64,000 bases of DNA from Hyphomicrobiaceae bacterium (GTDB lineage Bacteria > Pseudomonadota > Alphaproteobacteria > Rhizobiales > Devosiaceae): assembly GCA_020638095.1 (NCBI GenBank), contig JACKJF010000003.1, forward strand, positions 1,470,184 through 1,534,183, read 5' to 3'. The translations under genes and the position numbers were made by a program. Below are positions 50,379 through 59,138 of this stretch, piece after piece (positions within the stretch are counted from its first letter, which is position 1; each line of letters starts with the position of its first letter). The notes under the pieces are model-generated. The model was not told the DNA's origin, made no database searches, and saw only the letters and a list, made by a program, of their open reading frames with translations.

Positions 50379-52120
50379 ATACGACCGATACAACTAACGA
50401 TCTTTCCACAACCCCCAAGGATCTTGTTGATCCTGTTACGCTTGAGATCGTCCGCTCGAGCATGGTTATGACCGCGGAGCAGATCAATGCACGAATCATC
50501 CGTTCGGCGATGAACGTTGTCGTCAAGGAGATGCAGGACTGCTCCGCCGCCGTCTTCGATGGACAGGGCAGGCTGCTCGCCGAATCTGCAAGTGTCCCGA
50601 TTCATTTAGGCGCTATAGGGCTCACACTACGGACTGTCATCGATCACTATCTGCCCCTTTCTGAATGGAATGAGGGTGACGTTGTCTTAATCAATGATCC
50701 CTTCGCCGGGGAAGGTTCCCTTTCGACCCATCATACCAACGATGTCATCGTATATGCCCCCATCTTCTGGGAGACAGAACTCGTGGCCATTACGGCTCTT
50801 ACCGTCCACCACGTCGATTTGGGTTCCATGTGGATGGCCTGCCGCGGGTGGGGTGTTGAAATCGAGCAAGAGGGAATTCGCTTCCCTCCAGTCAAGATCG
50901 TAAAAAAAGGGGTGCTCGACGAGCAGCTTGTATCGATCATGGTGAACAATAGCCGTTTGAAGGCCAGTCTGGATAACGACCTTCGAGCACAGATTTATAG
51001 CGTGACGCTAGGCAAGCCGGATATCGCAAGGATGTTCGAACGCTATGGCAGCCAAACAATGAAAGCCTGTTTTGACGAGTTGATTGACTACTCGGAGCGG
51101 CGCACACGTCAGGAAATAGAGCGCTTCAAGGATGGCGTCTACACTCACGAGGAGTATGTCCTTGAGGACGGCGCCATGGGGGGGCCATACAAACTGGCGA
51201 TTAAGATCACTGTTTCCGGCGACGAGGTCGAGTGCGATTTCTCTGGAACAGATCCGCAAATCCGTGGGCCTATCAATGCAACGTTATCCGCGACATATGC
51301 GGCAACTTTTTACGTAATGCGCTGTGTTACTGACCCCACAATACCGAATACGGAGGGGTCGCGGCGACCGATTCGTGTCATTGCACCGGCAGGATCGATG
51401 GTTAACGCCCAATGGCCGGCGGCCGTTCAGCAGCGCATGGTCGTTTGCCATTCCATCGTAGACCTTATCATGGGCGCTCTTGAGAAATGTGCGCCAGAGC
51501 GCGTCATGGGCGATTCCATCGGATGCTCATATAATGAGATCATTGCGACTGATCTCATGACGGGAACTCGAGTTCATTTTGGGGAAGTTTCTCCCGGTGG
51601 ATTGGGAGGAACTGCGGTTCGGGACGGGGCAAGCGCGCTTTCTTGTCACGTCACCAACTGCCCACTTCCACCAATTGAGGTCAACGAAATAGAGAATCCC
51701 GTACTCTATACTCAGCGCGAATTCCTCGCTGATTCCGGAGGCGCTGGGAAACAACGGGGCGGTACTGGGATTGTATTGTCTTACAAGGTGCTTACAGATC
51801 ACCCACAGCTCTCGTTCACGTCGCAGAAGAGTAAGATACCGCCTCAAGGCGTGGCTGGGGGCCAACCCGGTAAGAGTGGTGCCTGGTTCGTCAATGCCGG
51901 CAAGCCCGAAGAGTTCAAGCTGGAGTACTCGATGGGCGATCTTATACCCATCAAGAAAGGCGACATCGTAACCCAGTACACTAACGGTGGAGGTGGTTAC
52001 GGTAATCCTAGCGATCGCGACATTGCGGCTATTGTGGGCGATATCAGGGAGGGTCTCGTGACTGTCGAAGGTGCGGAGCGGGACTATGGGGTGAAGATTG
52101 ATCGGTCGATGCTGGCCTAG
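50375..52120 (+). CDS. hyuB: Hydantoinase/oxoprolinase subunit B
   Basis: A 581-residue HyuB-type protein. The opening DPVTLEIVRSSMVMTAEQIN, MQDCSAAVFDGQGRLLAESA, IHLGAIGLTLRTVIDHYLPL, GDVVLINDPFAGEGSLSTHH and HHVDLGSMWMAC are the conserved catalytic block. The C-terminal part has GGAGKQRGGTGIVLSYKVL and GGGGYGNPSDR. The upstream in-frame extension overlaps hyuA coding sequence and is not used; the ATG at 50375 overlaps the hyuA stop. HyuA/HyuB homologues include 5-oxoprolinase, N-methylhydantoinase and acetone/acetophenone carboxylase subunits, so the exact reaction is open; the amino-compound genes downstream favour an amide or cyclic amino-acid derivative. Confidence 0.92.
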   Translation: MNTTDTTNDLSTTPKDLVDPVTLEIVRSSMVMTAEQINARIIRSAMNVVVKEMQDCSAAVFDGQGRLLAESASVPIHLGAIGLTLRTVIDHYLPLSEWNEGDVVLINDPFAGEGSLSTHHTNDVIVYAPIFWETELVAITALTVHHVDLGSMWMACRGWGVEIEQEGIRFPPVKIVKKGVLDEQLVSIMVNNSRLKASLDNDLRAQIYSVTLGKPDIARMFERYGSQTMKACFDELIDYSERRTRQEIERFKDGVYTHEEYVLEDGAMGGPYKLAIKITVSGDEVECDFSGTDPQIRGPINATLSATYAATFYVMRCVTDPTIPNTEGSRRPIRVIAPAGSMVNAQWPAAVQQRMVVCHSIVDLIMGALEKCAPERVMGDSIGCSYNEIIATDLMTGTRVHFGEVSPGGLGGTAVRDGASALSCHVTNCPLPPIEVNEIENPVLYTQREFLADSGGAGKQRGGTGIVLSYKVLTDHPQLSFTSQKSKIPPQGVAGGQPGKSGAWFVNAGKPEEFKLEYSMGDLIPIKKGDIVTQYTNGGGGYGNPSDRDIAAIVGDIREGLVTVEGAERDYGVKIDRSMLA

Positions 52121-52175
52121 TCCAAATGGATTAGCGCCAACGTGATCGACACATGTCGAGATTATCCAGATCAAG

Positions 52176-53192
52176 ATGAGTCAAATGACGCTGCACCCGC
52201 TCCCAGTGAATATGTTGGATATCACGGAAGCCGCGGACAGGATTAACATATTTGTACGTCGGACGCCGGTTTTGGAATCCGAAGAACTAAATATGATCTG
52301 TGGTGGAAGGGTTTTGCTGAAGACCGAGACCTTCCAGCGCACTGGAAGCTTCAAGTTTCGGGGCGCCGCGAATTTTCTGTTGGCTCAAGGGAAGGACGCC
52401 GTGGAGCGGGGTGTGGCTGCGGTTTCATCGGGGAACCATGGACAGGCAGTTGCCTTGGCCGCATCGCTTCGTAATGCTCGTGCCACGGTGTTCATGCCGA
52501 AAGATGCTCCCCAGCTGAAGATCCGCGGGGCAAAGAGCTATGGCGCTGAAGTGATCTTGTATGACCGATTCAATGACAATCGCGAGGAGATGGTAAGAGA
52601 GTTCATTGACGAAACGGGCGCTATCTATGTCAGCCCGTTTGACGATCCGCTTATCATCTCGGGGCAGGGGACGCTCGGCCTGGAAGTGAGCGCTCAGGCC
52701 AAGGAACTGGGAACTGATATAGACTGTTTATTGGCTCCTTGCGGGGGCGGTGGACTTTCTTCAGGCACGGTGATGTCTGTTTCGTCTGCGTTTCCCAATG
52801 TGAAGTCATTTATCGTGGAGCCAGCAGACTTCGATGATACAGGAAGGTCGCTTGCAGCTGGACGAAGGGAAGTGAACAGCCGGTCGGCGCGATCTATTTG
52901 CGACGCCCTACAATCACCCACTCCTGGCGAATTAACCTTCCCGATTCTCCTTCGTCACAATGTCAGTGCGCTGAAAGTCTCTGACGCCGAAGTTCAATCA
53001 GCCATGCACTGGGCATTCGAGAGGCTGAAGCTGATAATCGAGCCAGGTGGAGTAGTTGGACTCGCAGCGCTGCTCTTCAAGAAGGTGAATGTTGAGGGGT
53101 TGACTTCTGTCGTCGTCGTTTCTGGTGGCAATGTCGATGCCCCTTTCTTCGCTAACGTTCTCCAATCGGAACATTTAGCCATCCCATCGTAA
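52176..53192 (+). CDS. PLP-dependent threonine/serine dehydratase-like enzyme
   Basis: A 338-residue fold-type II PLP enzyme of the threonine dehydratase / serine racemase group. Lys60 in TGSFKFRGAANFLLA forms the Schiff base; SSGNHGQAVALAASL binds the substrate carboxylate; CGGGGLSSGTVMS is the phosphate loop; VVSGGNVDAPFF ends the core. There is no C-terminal ACT regulatory domain, so it is of the short catabolic type. Related sequences also include 3-hydroxyaspartate dehydratase. It lies 55 bp after hyuB in the same direction, suggesting that an amino acid released by the HyuAB reaction is deaminated here. Confidence 0.88.
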   Translation: MSQMTLHPLPVNMLDITEAADRINIFVRRTPVLESEELNMICGGRVLLKTETFQRTGSFKFRGAANFLLAQGKDAVERGVAAVSSGNHGQAVALAASLRNARATVFMPKDAPQLKIRGAKSYGAEVILYDRFNDNREEMVREFIDETGAIYVSPFDDPLIISGQGTLGLEVSAQAKELGTDIDCLLAPCGGGGLSSGTVMSVSSAFPNVKSFIVEPADFDDTGRSLAAGRREVNSRSARSICDALQSPTPGELTFPILLRHNVSALKVSDAEVQSAMHWAFERLKLIIEPGGVVGLAALLFKKVNVEGLTSVVVVSGGNVDAPFFANVLQSEHLAIPS

Positions 53193-53252
53193 AGTGTCGA
53201 ATTCTCCATCGCAACGACATGTGTAGGGAGGCCAACCGCCATGGCGGAGTGG

Positions 53253-54020
53253 CTATACGTTTGCGATGATCCCTGAGTTAAGGATGCGCGCAACAGAGCC
53301 GACAGCTGACTTTGGGGTGTAAGAGCCGGTTACACCACCAAGCGATCTTGATTGAGCGGTGATGTTCCACTCTAGGTTATCTCCGATAATACGGATCTGG
53401 TGCGTCATGACGGTCGCGTTGGGTTCTGCAACAATGATACTCCGGGTGCGATCGAAGCCCAGACCGGCCCAAGCGATGGCGGCGTGGACATTCACGTTGC
53501 GGGGAAATTGAATGCAAGCGTCTCGTGTGGATCCGTCGAAAACAACTCCATGAAGATCGGCTGCTCCGCCAAGACTTGGGCCACTCTTGGTTGTCGTGAT
53601 GGTCACGCTGTTGAGGACTGGACGGCCGTCAATGAGACCATCAAGGCCGAATATCCCGCCGTGAGGCAGATAAAAGCGTCGGCCGCTGCGCCCTGCGCTC
53701 GCAAGGATCGCATCTTCTGTTGCTTCAGTTGCCAATGCCGAACAGCTAAAACCGCATAGGCTCGACGATTCCAATATCCGAGATGCGTGGGCATGGAGGA
53801 AATCGGGATTGGCAGCTTCGAGCACTAGGTCAACTTTCTGACTAAGTGCAGCGTCAACATCGTCGGTCAGAATCCGAGTAATTGCACCCTGGCGCGTGCT
53901 ACGCCTCACGTCGGAAACCAGAACATATTCGACAGATAGCGAGTCATGTTTGCTCACGTAGTCGAACAGTGCTTGGCCGATGACACCTCCGCCGACAATG
54001 CCTATTGATTTGTAGGCCAT
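53253..54020 (-). CDS. Aspartate dehydrogenase-like protein (NadX family)
   Basis: A 255-residue NAD(P)-dependent dehydrogenase. Rossmann motif SIGIVGGGVIGQALFDYVSK at the N-terminus; VDLVLEAANPDFLHAHASRI and RFYLPHGGIFGLDGL correspond to the NadX middle region; the signature FPRNVNVHAAIAWAGLGFDR with NVNV is that of the aspartate dehydrogenase domain. The ATG at 54020 follows GGAGAG. It is divergent from frlB across a 346-bp gap that holds two copies of the putative GntR operator, and convergent with the dehydratase gene. Oxidative deamination of an amino acid freed from a glycated precursor would fit; the substrate is not proven. Confidence 0.82.
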   Translation of the reverse strand: MAYKSIGIVGGGVIGQALFDYVSKHDSLSVEYVLVSDVRRSTRQGAITRILTDDVDAALSQKVDLVLEAANPDFLHAHASRILESSSLCGFSCSALATEATEDAILASAGRSGRRFYLPHGGIFGLDGLIDGRPVLNSVTITTTKSGPSLGGAADLHGVVFDGSTRDACIQFPRNVNVHAAIAWAGLGFDRTRSIIVAEPNATVMTHQIRIIGDNLEWNITAQSRSLGGVTGSYTPKSAVGSVARILNSGIIANV

Positions 54021-54134
54021 CCACTTTTCTCTCCAGACTGGGTTTGAATTTCGCTGGACCGCAGGTGGAGTTGCGTAGCTTTCCGGCCCGCGGTTGGAAG
54101 GACCGTCGCCATCCCGCCTCAGCTTCTTCTTAGT

Positions 54135-54146
54135 TGGACTACACCA
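54135..54146. promoter_or_regulatory. GntR-type operator candidate TGGACTACACCA
   Basis: A 12-bp near-palindrome, one of four matching TGGAGTACTCCA with at most two changes in this block. It lies 115 bp upstream of the nadX-like start. Confidence 0.5.
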
Positions 54147-54306
54147 AGGCGGTGAAGAAGGCAACCCAGCACTCGGCCAGAAAGCCCTTCCTCACGTGCA
54201 GGATTCATGCTCGCACTGACTTATCTGCTCATTTGAAGACGGGAGCTGCGAAAGTATCAGCGGGTACCGAAAAAATTCATCATGCAGCTTGATTTGGACT
54301 ATTCAC

Positions 54307-54318
54307 TGGTGTACTCCA
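54307..54318. promoter_or_regulatory. GntR-type operator candidate TGGTGTACTCCA
   Basis: Differs by one base from the perfect palindrome TGGAGTACTCCA at the GntR gene. It lies 49 bp upstream of the frlB-like start, a suitable place for repression. Confidence 0.6.
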
Positions 54319-54366
54319 TTGATAGACCATTCCTTGGCAATCCTGCCCTCTAGCACTGGTGGAACT

Positions 54367-55350
54367 ATGCAATCAAAATCAATCGAAACCGCAGTCAAAG
54401 GCAGCCTGTCGGCAGTCTCCGAGCGAGAGGCCGTTTCAACGATTTACCTCGTGGCCTGCGGTGGCTCGCTCGCGCAAATGCACTTGCCGAAATATGCTAT
54501 AGATCGGAACTCTTCGACGATCACCGCAGAGGTCTTTAGCTCAGCTGAGTTTATCGCCCGTGATCCTGTGCGTCTCGGATCCTCTAGCGTTGTCATTCTA
54601 TGTTCTAGCTCCGGGAACACGCCGGAGACCGTGGCGGCGGCCGCGTTCGCCCGTGAAAAAGGGGCATATACGATCGGCCTGACGACGGAGCCGGAGTCAC
54701 AGTTGGCCAAGACGGCGGACTATGCGGTGCCCTATGTCTCGGCTCCCCTTATTGGTGACCAGGATGCACCTTCCGCTGTAATTCTTCGCATTGCATTTGG
54801 CATCGTAAATCACCGCGAGAAATCCCCGAAGGCGGCGGCCCTACTTGCCGCCCTTGCCAAAGTTGAGGGCATCTCGGCGGCGGCGCAGAAGGCTCACTCC
54901 GAAGACGCGAAGCGTTGGGGGGAGGCAAATAAGCGCGAGTCGATCATCTATACGATGGCTTCTGGCTCCAATTGGGGGGTCGCTTACTCTTTTTCGATCT
55001 GCATTCTGCAGGAGATGCAGTGGATTCACTCGCAAGCCATCCACACCGGCGAATATTTCCACGGTCCATTCGAAATTACGGATTTCGACACGCCCATAAT
55101 TCTGCTCCTCGGCCTAGGTCCCTCCCGTCAAATGGACGAGCGCGCGCGGCGCTTCGCAGAAGCACACTCGAAGAATGTCCTGGTGCTGGATGCATGCAAG
55201 TTCGATCTTGAAGGAGTCGATCCAGAGGTGGCCGAGTACATTGTTCCCCTGGTTTTTCAGCCGCTCATGCGGATTTATGCCGTGGAACTGTCGGAACGTC
55301 GCGGGCACCCACTGACGGTGCGTCGTTACATGTGGAAAATGGAATACTGA
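54367..55350 (+). CDS. SIS-domain deglycase, FrlB-like
   Basis: A 327-residue protein with two SIS (sugar isomerase) domains. It resembles FrlB, which splits fructoselysine 6-phosphate into glucose 6-phosphate and lysine. Pattern: IYLVACGGSLAQMHLPKYAI, VVILCSSSGNTPETVAAAAF (first SIS phosphate loop), GEYFHGPFEITDFD with the catalytic-region Glu/His, and the C-terminus RGHPLTVRRYMWKMEY, typical for FrlB. The ATG at 54367 follows GGTGGA. It is followed by a PfkB kinase that would make the phosphorylated substrate. The amino part of the substrate may differ from lysine. Confidence 0.85.
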   Translation: MQSKSIETAVKGSLSAVSEREAVSTIYLVACGGSLAQMHLPKYAIDRNSSTITAEVFSSAEFIARDPVRLGSSSVVILCSSSGNTPETVAAAAFAREKGAYTIGLTTEPESQLAKTADYAVPYVSAPLIGDQDAPSAVILRIAFGIVNHREKSPKAAALLAALAKVEGISAAAQKAHSEDAKRWGEANKRESIIYTMASGSNWGVAYSFSICILQEMQWIHSQAIHTGEYFHGPFEITDFDTPIILLLGLGPSRQMDERARRFAEAHSKNVLVLDACKFDLEGVDPEVAEYIVPLVFQPLMRIYAVELSERRGHPLTVRRYMWKMEY

Positions 55351-55473
55351 CTTGTGCCTGCGTCGGCCGCTCAGGCGACCGACGCTGTCATCCTGTTCTT
55401 CGTAGGACTTTCAGGGGCACGCGAAGGTATGAATATGGATTCTGACGCGACCAAAAATCGAGGAAATTTTAGC

Positions 55474-56340
55474 ATGCGCGGCAGAGCGCCAAGTGTCTTG
55501 GGAATTGGCGACAATACGGTTGACGTCTATGTTGATAAGGGCTGGATGTTTCCTGGCGGCAATGCGGTCAACGTCGCCGCTATGTCAGGTCGGCTGGGTG
55601 CGTTTGCTGGTTACATTGGATGCTTGTCGTCCGACCGCTACGGCAGTCTTGTATATGAGGCGTTGTCCCAAGAAAAGGTTGATCTTTCACGGTGCCGCCG
55701 AGCTGATGGTCCAAACGGCTGCGCCTTGATTGGCCATGAAGATGGTGACAGGAGGTTTCTGGGTTCAAGACCAGGAGTTCGTGCCAACTTCTCTTTGGTT
55801 GAGGACGACTTTTTGTATATGGCTTCATTCGATGTCGTCCATACGAGTGTGCACAGCGGCCTCGATCACCAGGTCCCAATGATAGGGCTGCGCTCTAAGC
55901 TCCTATCATACGATTTTTCGAACCGTTGGAGTGGTGAGCAGCGGGACCTTTTGGCGCCGCATGTCGATATCGCGTTCTTGTCTCTTGGTTCTGCTGAGTT
56001 CTCGGATTGTGAAGCTATCCTGAGGCAATGGTCCGACGTCGGATGTAAATTAGTCATCGGGACCCGTGGGGGCGAGGGGTCTCTTGCATTGTTTGATGAT
56101 CGTCTCTATGCGGCCGGCGTGAAATCAGCACAGGTCGTGGATACTCTTGGCGCGGGCGATGGATTTATTGCCGGTTTTCTCGTTGAATGGAAGATATCGT
56201 CCGATGTCTCACGTGCGCTCGAGGCGGGCGCGCGTAACGCAGCCGCTATCTGTGGAGTCATGGGCGCGTTCGGTCATGGCGTCGCATTTTCTACCCTTCC
56301 CGAGGATCTGCCGCCGCGCCGACCCAGCGCGAGGGCATGA
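55474..56340 (+). CDS. PfkB-family sugar kinase, FrlD-like
   Basis: A 288-residue ribokinase-family kinase resembling FrlD (fructoselysine 6-kinase). GIGDNTVDVYVDKGWMFPGG and NAVNVAAMSGRLGAFAGYIG near the N-terminus form the substrate site (GGNA motif); VVDTLGAGDGFIAGFLVEW near residue 225 carries the catalytic Asp and anion hole (PfkB signature 2). The ATG at 55474 has GAGGAA about 9 bp upstream; an in-frame ATG at 55429 would add 15 residues. It follows the frlB-like gene by 123 bp. Together they make a kinase/deglycase pair for Amadori compounds (fructosyl-amines), an inference based on this pairing and on the GntR neighbour, as in frl and fra loci. Confidence 0.85.
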   Translation: MRGRAPSVLGIGDNTVDVYVDKGWMFPGGNAVNVAAMSGRLGAFAGYIGCLSSDRYGSLVYEALSQEKVDLSRCRRADGPNGCALIGHEDGDRRFLGSRPGVRANFSLVEDDFLYMASFDVVHTSVHSGLDHQVPMIGLRSKLLSYDFSNRWSGEQRDLLAPHVDIAFLSLGSAEFSDCEAILRQWSDVGCKLVIGTRGGEGSLALFDDRLYAAGVKSAQVVDTLGAGDGFIAGFLVEWKISSDVSRALEAGARNAAAICGVMGAFGHGVAFSTLPEDLPPRRPSARA

Positions 56341-56495
56341 TTATCTGACTTGCCATAACTCGGATGGCTATCAAGTGCGAAGTTATCGGGATCTGAGGAC
56401 CCATGCGGTCTGACCCGCCGCTGTGGGGTTATTGAACCTCTTCCAAGGGGAGAATAAACCTAGTTTTCGGGTTGTAGCTTGGATGACCGCTAAGC

Positions 56496-57236
56496 CTAAG
56501 GGGCGTTTTGGGCGGTAGCACTGAAATTCACGTGAATCGGATGATTGACCGAACGGACGTACTCTATGGGTCGACCTTGCCCGTCTTCGACTATCAGGCG
56601 CATCAGCAGTGTTGATGAGTGCGGGCTCAACATCAGTGTTTGCTCTTCGAACGCGGTCGGCACGTGAATTGAAATCGTTTTGGTGGTTGGCGCTGCAATT
56701 ATGCCATAACGCTCTTTTAGCACACTATAGAGTGACTGACCGGCCGTCAGATCTTCGGCAGCTAATCCTGGTACGGAACTTGAGGGGATATAGCTAGTCT
56801 CAATGACGATAGGTGTATCGTCAACCTTCCAAAGCCTTCGGATCACGACAATGTCCGATCCAACCGGGATCGAGAGGTGTTTGGCGATGGACTCTTGCGC
56901 TTTTGCCAACTCGAAGTGGAGCAGCCTGACGCTGGGCTCTCCGCCGCTGAGCTGGATAACCCGAGTAATACCTCCAATATTCAGAGGTTCAACGGGTCTG
57001 AGTAGCCTTGGCTTCGGTATTCTTGTTCCGTTTGTGCTGTTTCGCTCCAGTTTGCCTTCAGAAACTATCCGATCAATTGCCTTCCTTACAGTCAATCTAT
57101 TTACGTTGAGTTGCTCTGCAAGCGCCCGCTCAGACGGAATATGGTCTCCTGGACCATAGTCCGCGCTATCGATCAGCTCTTCGACAAATCGTTGGACTTG
57201 AAGATAAACCGGCAGTTTTTCAGGCTTTCTGGCCAT
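56496..57236 (-). CDS. GntR-family regulator, HutC/UTRA subfamily
   Basis: A 246-residue regulator with winged HTH IPSERALAEQLNVNRLTVRK near residues 36-55 and a UTRA ligand domain (GGEPSVRLLHFELAKAQESI onward, to RPIEYVRSVNHPIHVNFSAT). UTRA regulators sense sugars, sugar phosphates or amino-derived ligands; FrlR/FraR of Amadori-compound loci belong here. I chose the ATG at 57236 with GGAG 8 bp upstream; a TTG four codons earlier is possible. A perfect palindrome overlaps this start, pointing to autorepression. It is convergent with the frlD-like gene and divergent from nothing nearby; the PrpD gene on the same strand lies upstream. Confidence 0.9.
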   Translation of the reverse strand: MARKPEKLPVYLQVQRFVEELIDSADYGPGDHIPSERALAEQLNVNRLTVRKAIDRIVSEGKLERNSTNGTRIPKPRLLRPVEPLNIGGITRVIQLSGGEPSVRLLHFELAKAQESIAKHLSIPVGSDIVVIRRLWKVDDTPIVIETSYIPSSSVPGLAAEDLTAGQSLYSVLKERYGIIAAPTTKTISIHVPTAFEEQTLMLSPHSSTLLMRLIVEDGQGRPIEYVRSVNHPIHVNFSATAQNAP

Positions 57237-57247
57237 GGAGTACTCCA
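57236..57247. promoter_or_regulatory. Perfect palindrome TGGAGTACTCCA at GntR start
   Basis: A perfect 12-bp palindrome overlapping the start codon and ribosome-binding site of the GntR/UTRA gene, so binding would block its own expression. Variants occur upstream of the nadX-like, frlB-like and PrpD genes. Confidence 0.6.
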
Positions 57248-57445
57248 ATTGTTCTCCCGTAGCCTATACCACTGGCTGATCGTCGTATAGTCCCGACCGA
57301 CCGGAGCCGGTCCGGCGCCGTGCTCGGTTGTCATTATGCGTTACCGGCGGCGAAGCCTGTCAGTGTAAGGCGAACACGAAGGACCACAGGCACTCATCGA
57401 TATGACTAACCCGCTGAAATTTGCTTGAGCAGGAAGCCTGAGCTT

Positions 57446-58765
57446 TCAATCCACTCTTGCCTTGGACAGACACTTGAGGAGTGGTTCGATCTCGAGCCCA
57501 TCCCGCAGACAGAATAGCGCCTCTTTTACTTGGCTAGTGTGGTTGTCCCCGAGTTCCGGCAGCGATATCTCCGTCAGCTTGTCCATCTGCTCGTCCCAGC
57601 TCATGGGATTGGTGGCATCACCTTTAGGGACCAGGACTTCTTTTTCGAGTTTATTCGCTTTGCTGATAATCGAAACACGACCACCTGCGCGACCCGGATA
57701 CATCTCGTCCAACTTGGGATCCACTACTAGTCGAACCTTTGAGGCGAGGGCGAAAATGCGCTCATCCTTAAGTAGCCGTTCTGACATTGGCTGTAGACAT
57801 TTAGCGCCATGGATTGCCGCCGCAGCCACACAGAAGGGGACGCTATACTGCGCCGCTTGGACTGTTGTTGGTCGAATTTGATTATTCAGCGACAATGTTC
57901 GACCGATCGTGGCCACTTCCACCTCACTGACTTCCTGCCATATGACCTGATCGCGGAGTAGGAGTATTGCGTCGATGGGCGCGTGTATCCACCGGCAGCA
58001 GCTATACGGCTTGAAGTAGGTCGATTCGATGAACCAGGCCCCATCATTGCCGTTGGCGAGGACTTCTGCATTGAAGGATGAGTGATCCAATATGTCGAGG
58101 GGGCCTTTTAGTCCCTCGGCTGCTAGTTGGCCTGCGAGAATACCGTTCGCCGTGCCCCAAGGTATTGCTTCCTTGGTGTGGTTTCCGACCTGAGTATATT
58201 CCGCTACAAACATGTATGGCGCGATGGCGCCGGCGATCGCCATTGCTTCAGCAAGCTGATCGGCCCCGTCGCCCTTCAGCCACCCGATCGCGGCGGCCAC
58301 GCCCTGCCCACACCAACGCCCTGTGACCAAGGTGTCGAGCGCGCGAACGTCCCGCGAAGCCGCTATCCGGATGCCCACCTCGTAGCCGACTGCAATCGCG
58401 GTCAGCAACCTTTCCGTCGAAGCGCCGAGTATTTGAGCCGATGCGATGGCCGCCGGTACAATCGCGGCGCCGGGGTGGCCCGACGCGAGGCGATGGCCAT
58501 CGTCAAAATCCAGGATACATGTCGACATCGAGTTGGCGAAGGCGGCGGCGGTCAAAGACCCTCTTTCTGGCGTAAACCAGATGGGCGCTTCTCCGTCGCC
58601 CCAGATACTCAGCGCTGCTCTGCGTGCTGCTACTGAGCCGGTCAATCTATGTCCCGAGATAGCGCTCGCAACAGCGTCTGCTACGACCTTCACTCCGGCC
58701 TGCTTAACCTGTGGGGCAACATCGCCTACCGACGCAACCCATTGGGCTAAATCACTAATTCGCAC
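57446..58765 (-). CDS. MmgE/PrpD-family protein
   Basis: A 439-residue MmgE/PrpD-family protein (2-methylcitrate dehydratase, cis-aconitate decarboxylase and relatives). Typical features are the all-helical N-terminal domain with ANSMSTCILDFDDGHRLASG near residue 75, HPGAAIVPAAIASAQILGAS, AIAVGYEVGIRIAASRDV, and YFKPYSCCRWIHAPIDAILL where the catalytic His/Lys region of the family lies. Starts at GTG. It stands divergent from the TRAP genes, with a candidate GntR operator about 85 bp upstream. PrpD relatives in amino-compound clusters are often uncharacterised; a dehydratase or decarboxylase on a di- or tri-carboxylate is expected. Confidence 0.88.
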   Translation of the reverse strand: MRISDLAQWVASVGDVAPQVKQAGVKVVADAVASAISGHRLTGSVAARRAALSIWGDGEAPIWFTPERGSLTAAAFANSMSTCILDFDDGHRLASGHPGAAIVPAAIASAQILGASTERLLTAIAVGYEVGIRIAASRDVRALDTLVTGRWCGQGVAAAIGWLKGDGADQLAEAMAIAGAIAPYMFVAEYTQVGNHTKEAIPWGTANGILAGQLAAEGLKGPLDILDHSSFNAEVLANGNDGAWFIESTYFKPYSCCRWIHAPIDAILLLRDQVIWQEVSEVEVATIGRTLSLNNQIRPTTVQAAQYSVPFCVAAAAIHGAKCLQPMSERLLKDERIFALASKVRLVVDPKLDEMYPGRAGGRVSIISKANKLEKEVLVPKGDATNPMSWDEQMDKLTEISLPELGDNHTSQVKEALFCLRDGLEIEPLLKCLSKARVD

Positions 58766-59138
58766 GTCGGGATCCCTTTCTCTTACTGAGGCTTCGTTGG
58801 CTCGGATGCTTTATCAAAACGCAACCACACCACCTTGGGCTATTTTTTGGAGTAGTCCACTACGATCTGTCAAGGCGAAATCTTAGGCTCTGGGGCGTGC
58901 TGTGGACCACAAATCGCTTGACAGTTTAATGACATCCATGCCTTGGTGTAGTCGCCTGTCTATATGTTGGTTTACTAGCAGGTATATGTCGAGGAGTGCG
59001 ACGCATCGCTCGCGAAGGTGGTGTGGAGCGCTGCTGGAATTCATGGAGCACTGGGGGTCCTTCTTCGGCTCACTCCGAACGATCGACCCTTAATAATCAA
59101 GCGATGGGCGTCGTCCGTCGATAACACGGAGGTGGAAA
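58766..59138. other. Divergent promoter region (373 bp) between PrpD and TRAP genes
   Basis: No gene is supported. It contains an operator candidate at 58848-58859 and a weaker variant, TGGTGTAGTCGC, at 58944-58955. A strong GGAGGTGG precedes the TRAP binding-protein start. Confidence 0.5.
58848..58859. promoter_or_regulatory. GntR-type operator candidate TGGAGTAGTCCA
   Basis: One base away from the perfect palindrome TGGAGTACTCCA at the GntR gene. It lies in the divergent PrpD/TRAP promoter region, 83 bp from the PrpD start. Confidence 0.55.

Larger units (their letters stand above)
54021..54366. other. Divergent promoter region (346 bp) between nadX-like and frlB-like genes
   Basis: No gene is supported. 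It carries two candidate operators (54135-54146 and 54307-54318), one toward each divergent gene. GGTGGA at the right end serves as ribosome-binding site for the frlB-like gene. Confidence 0.5.
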
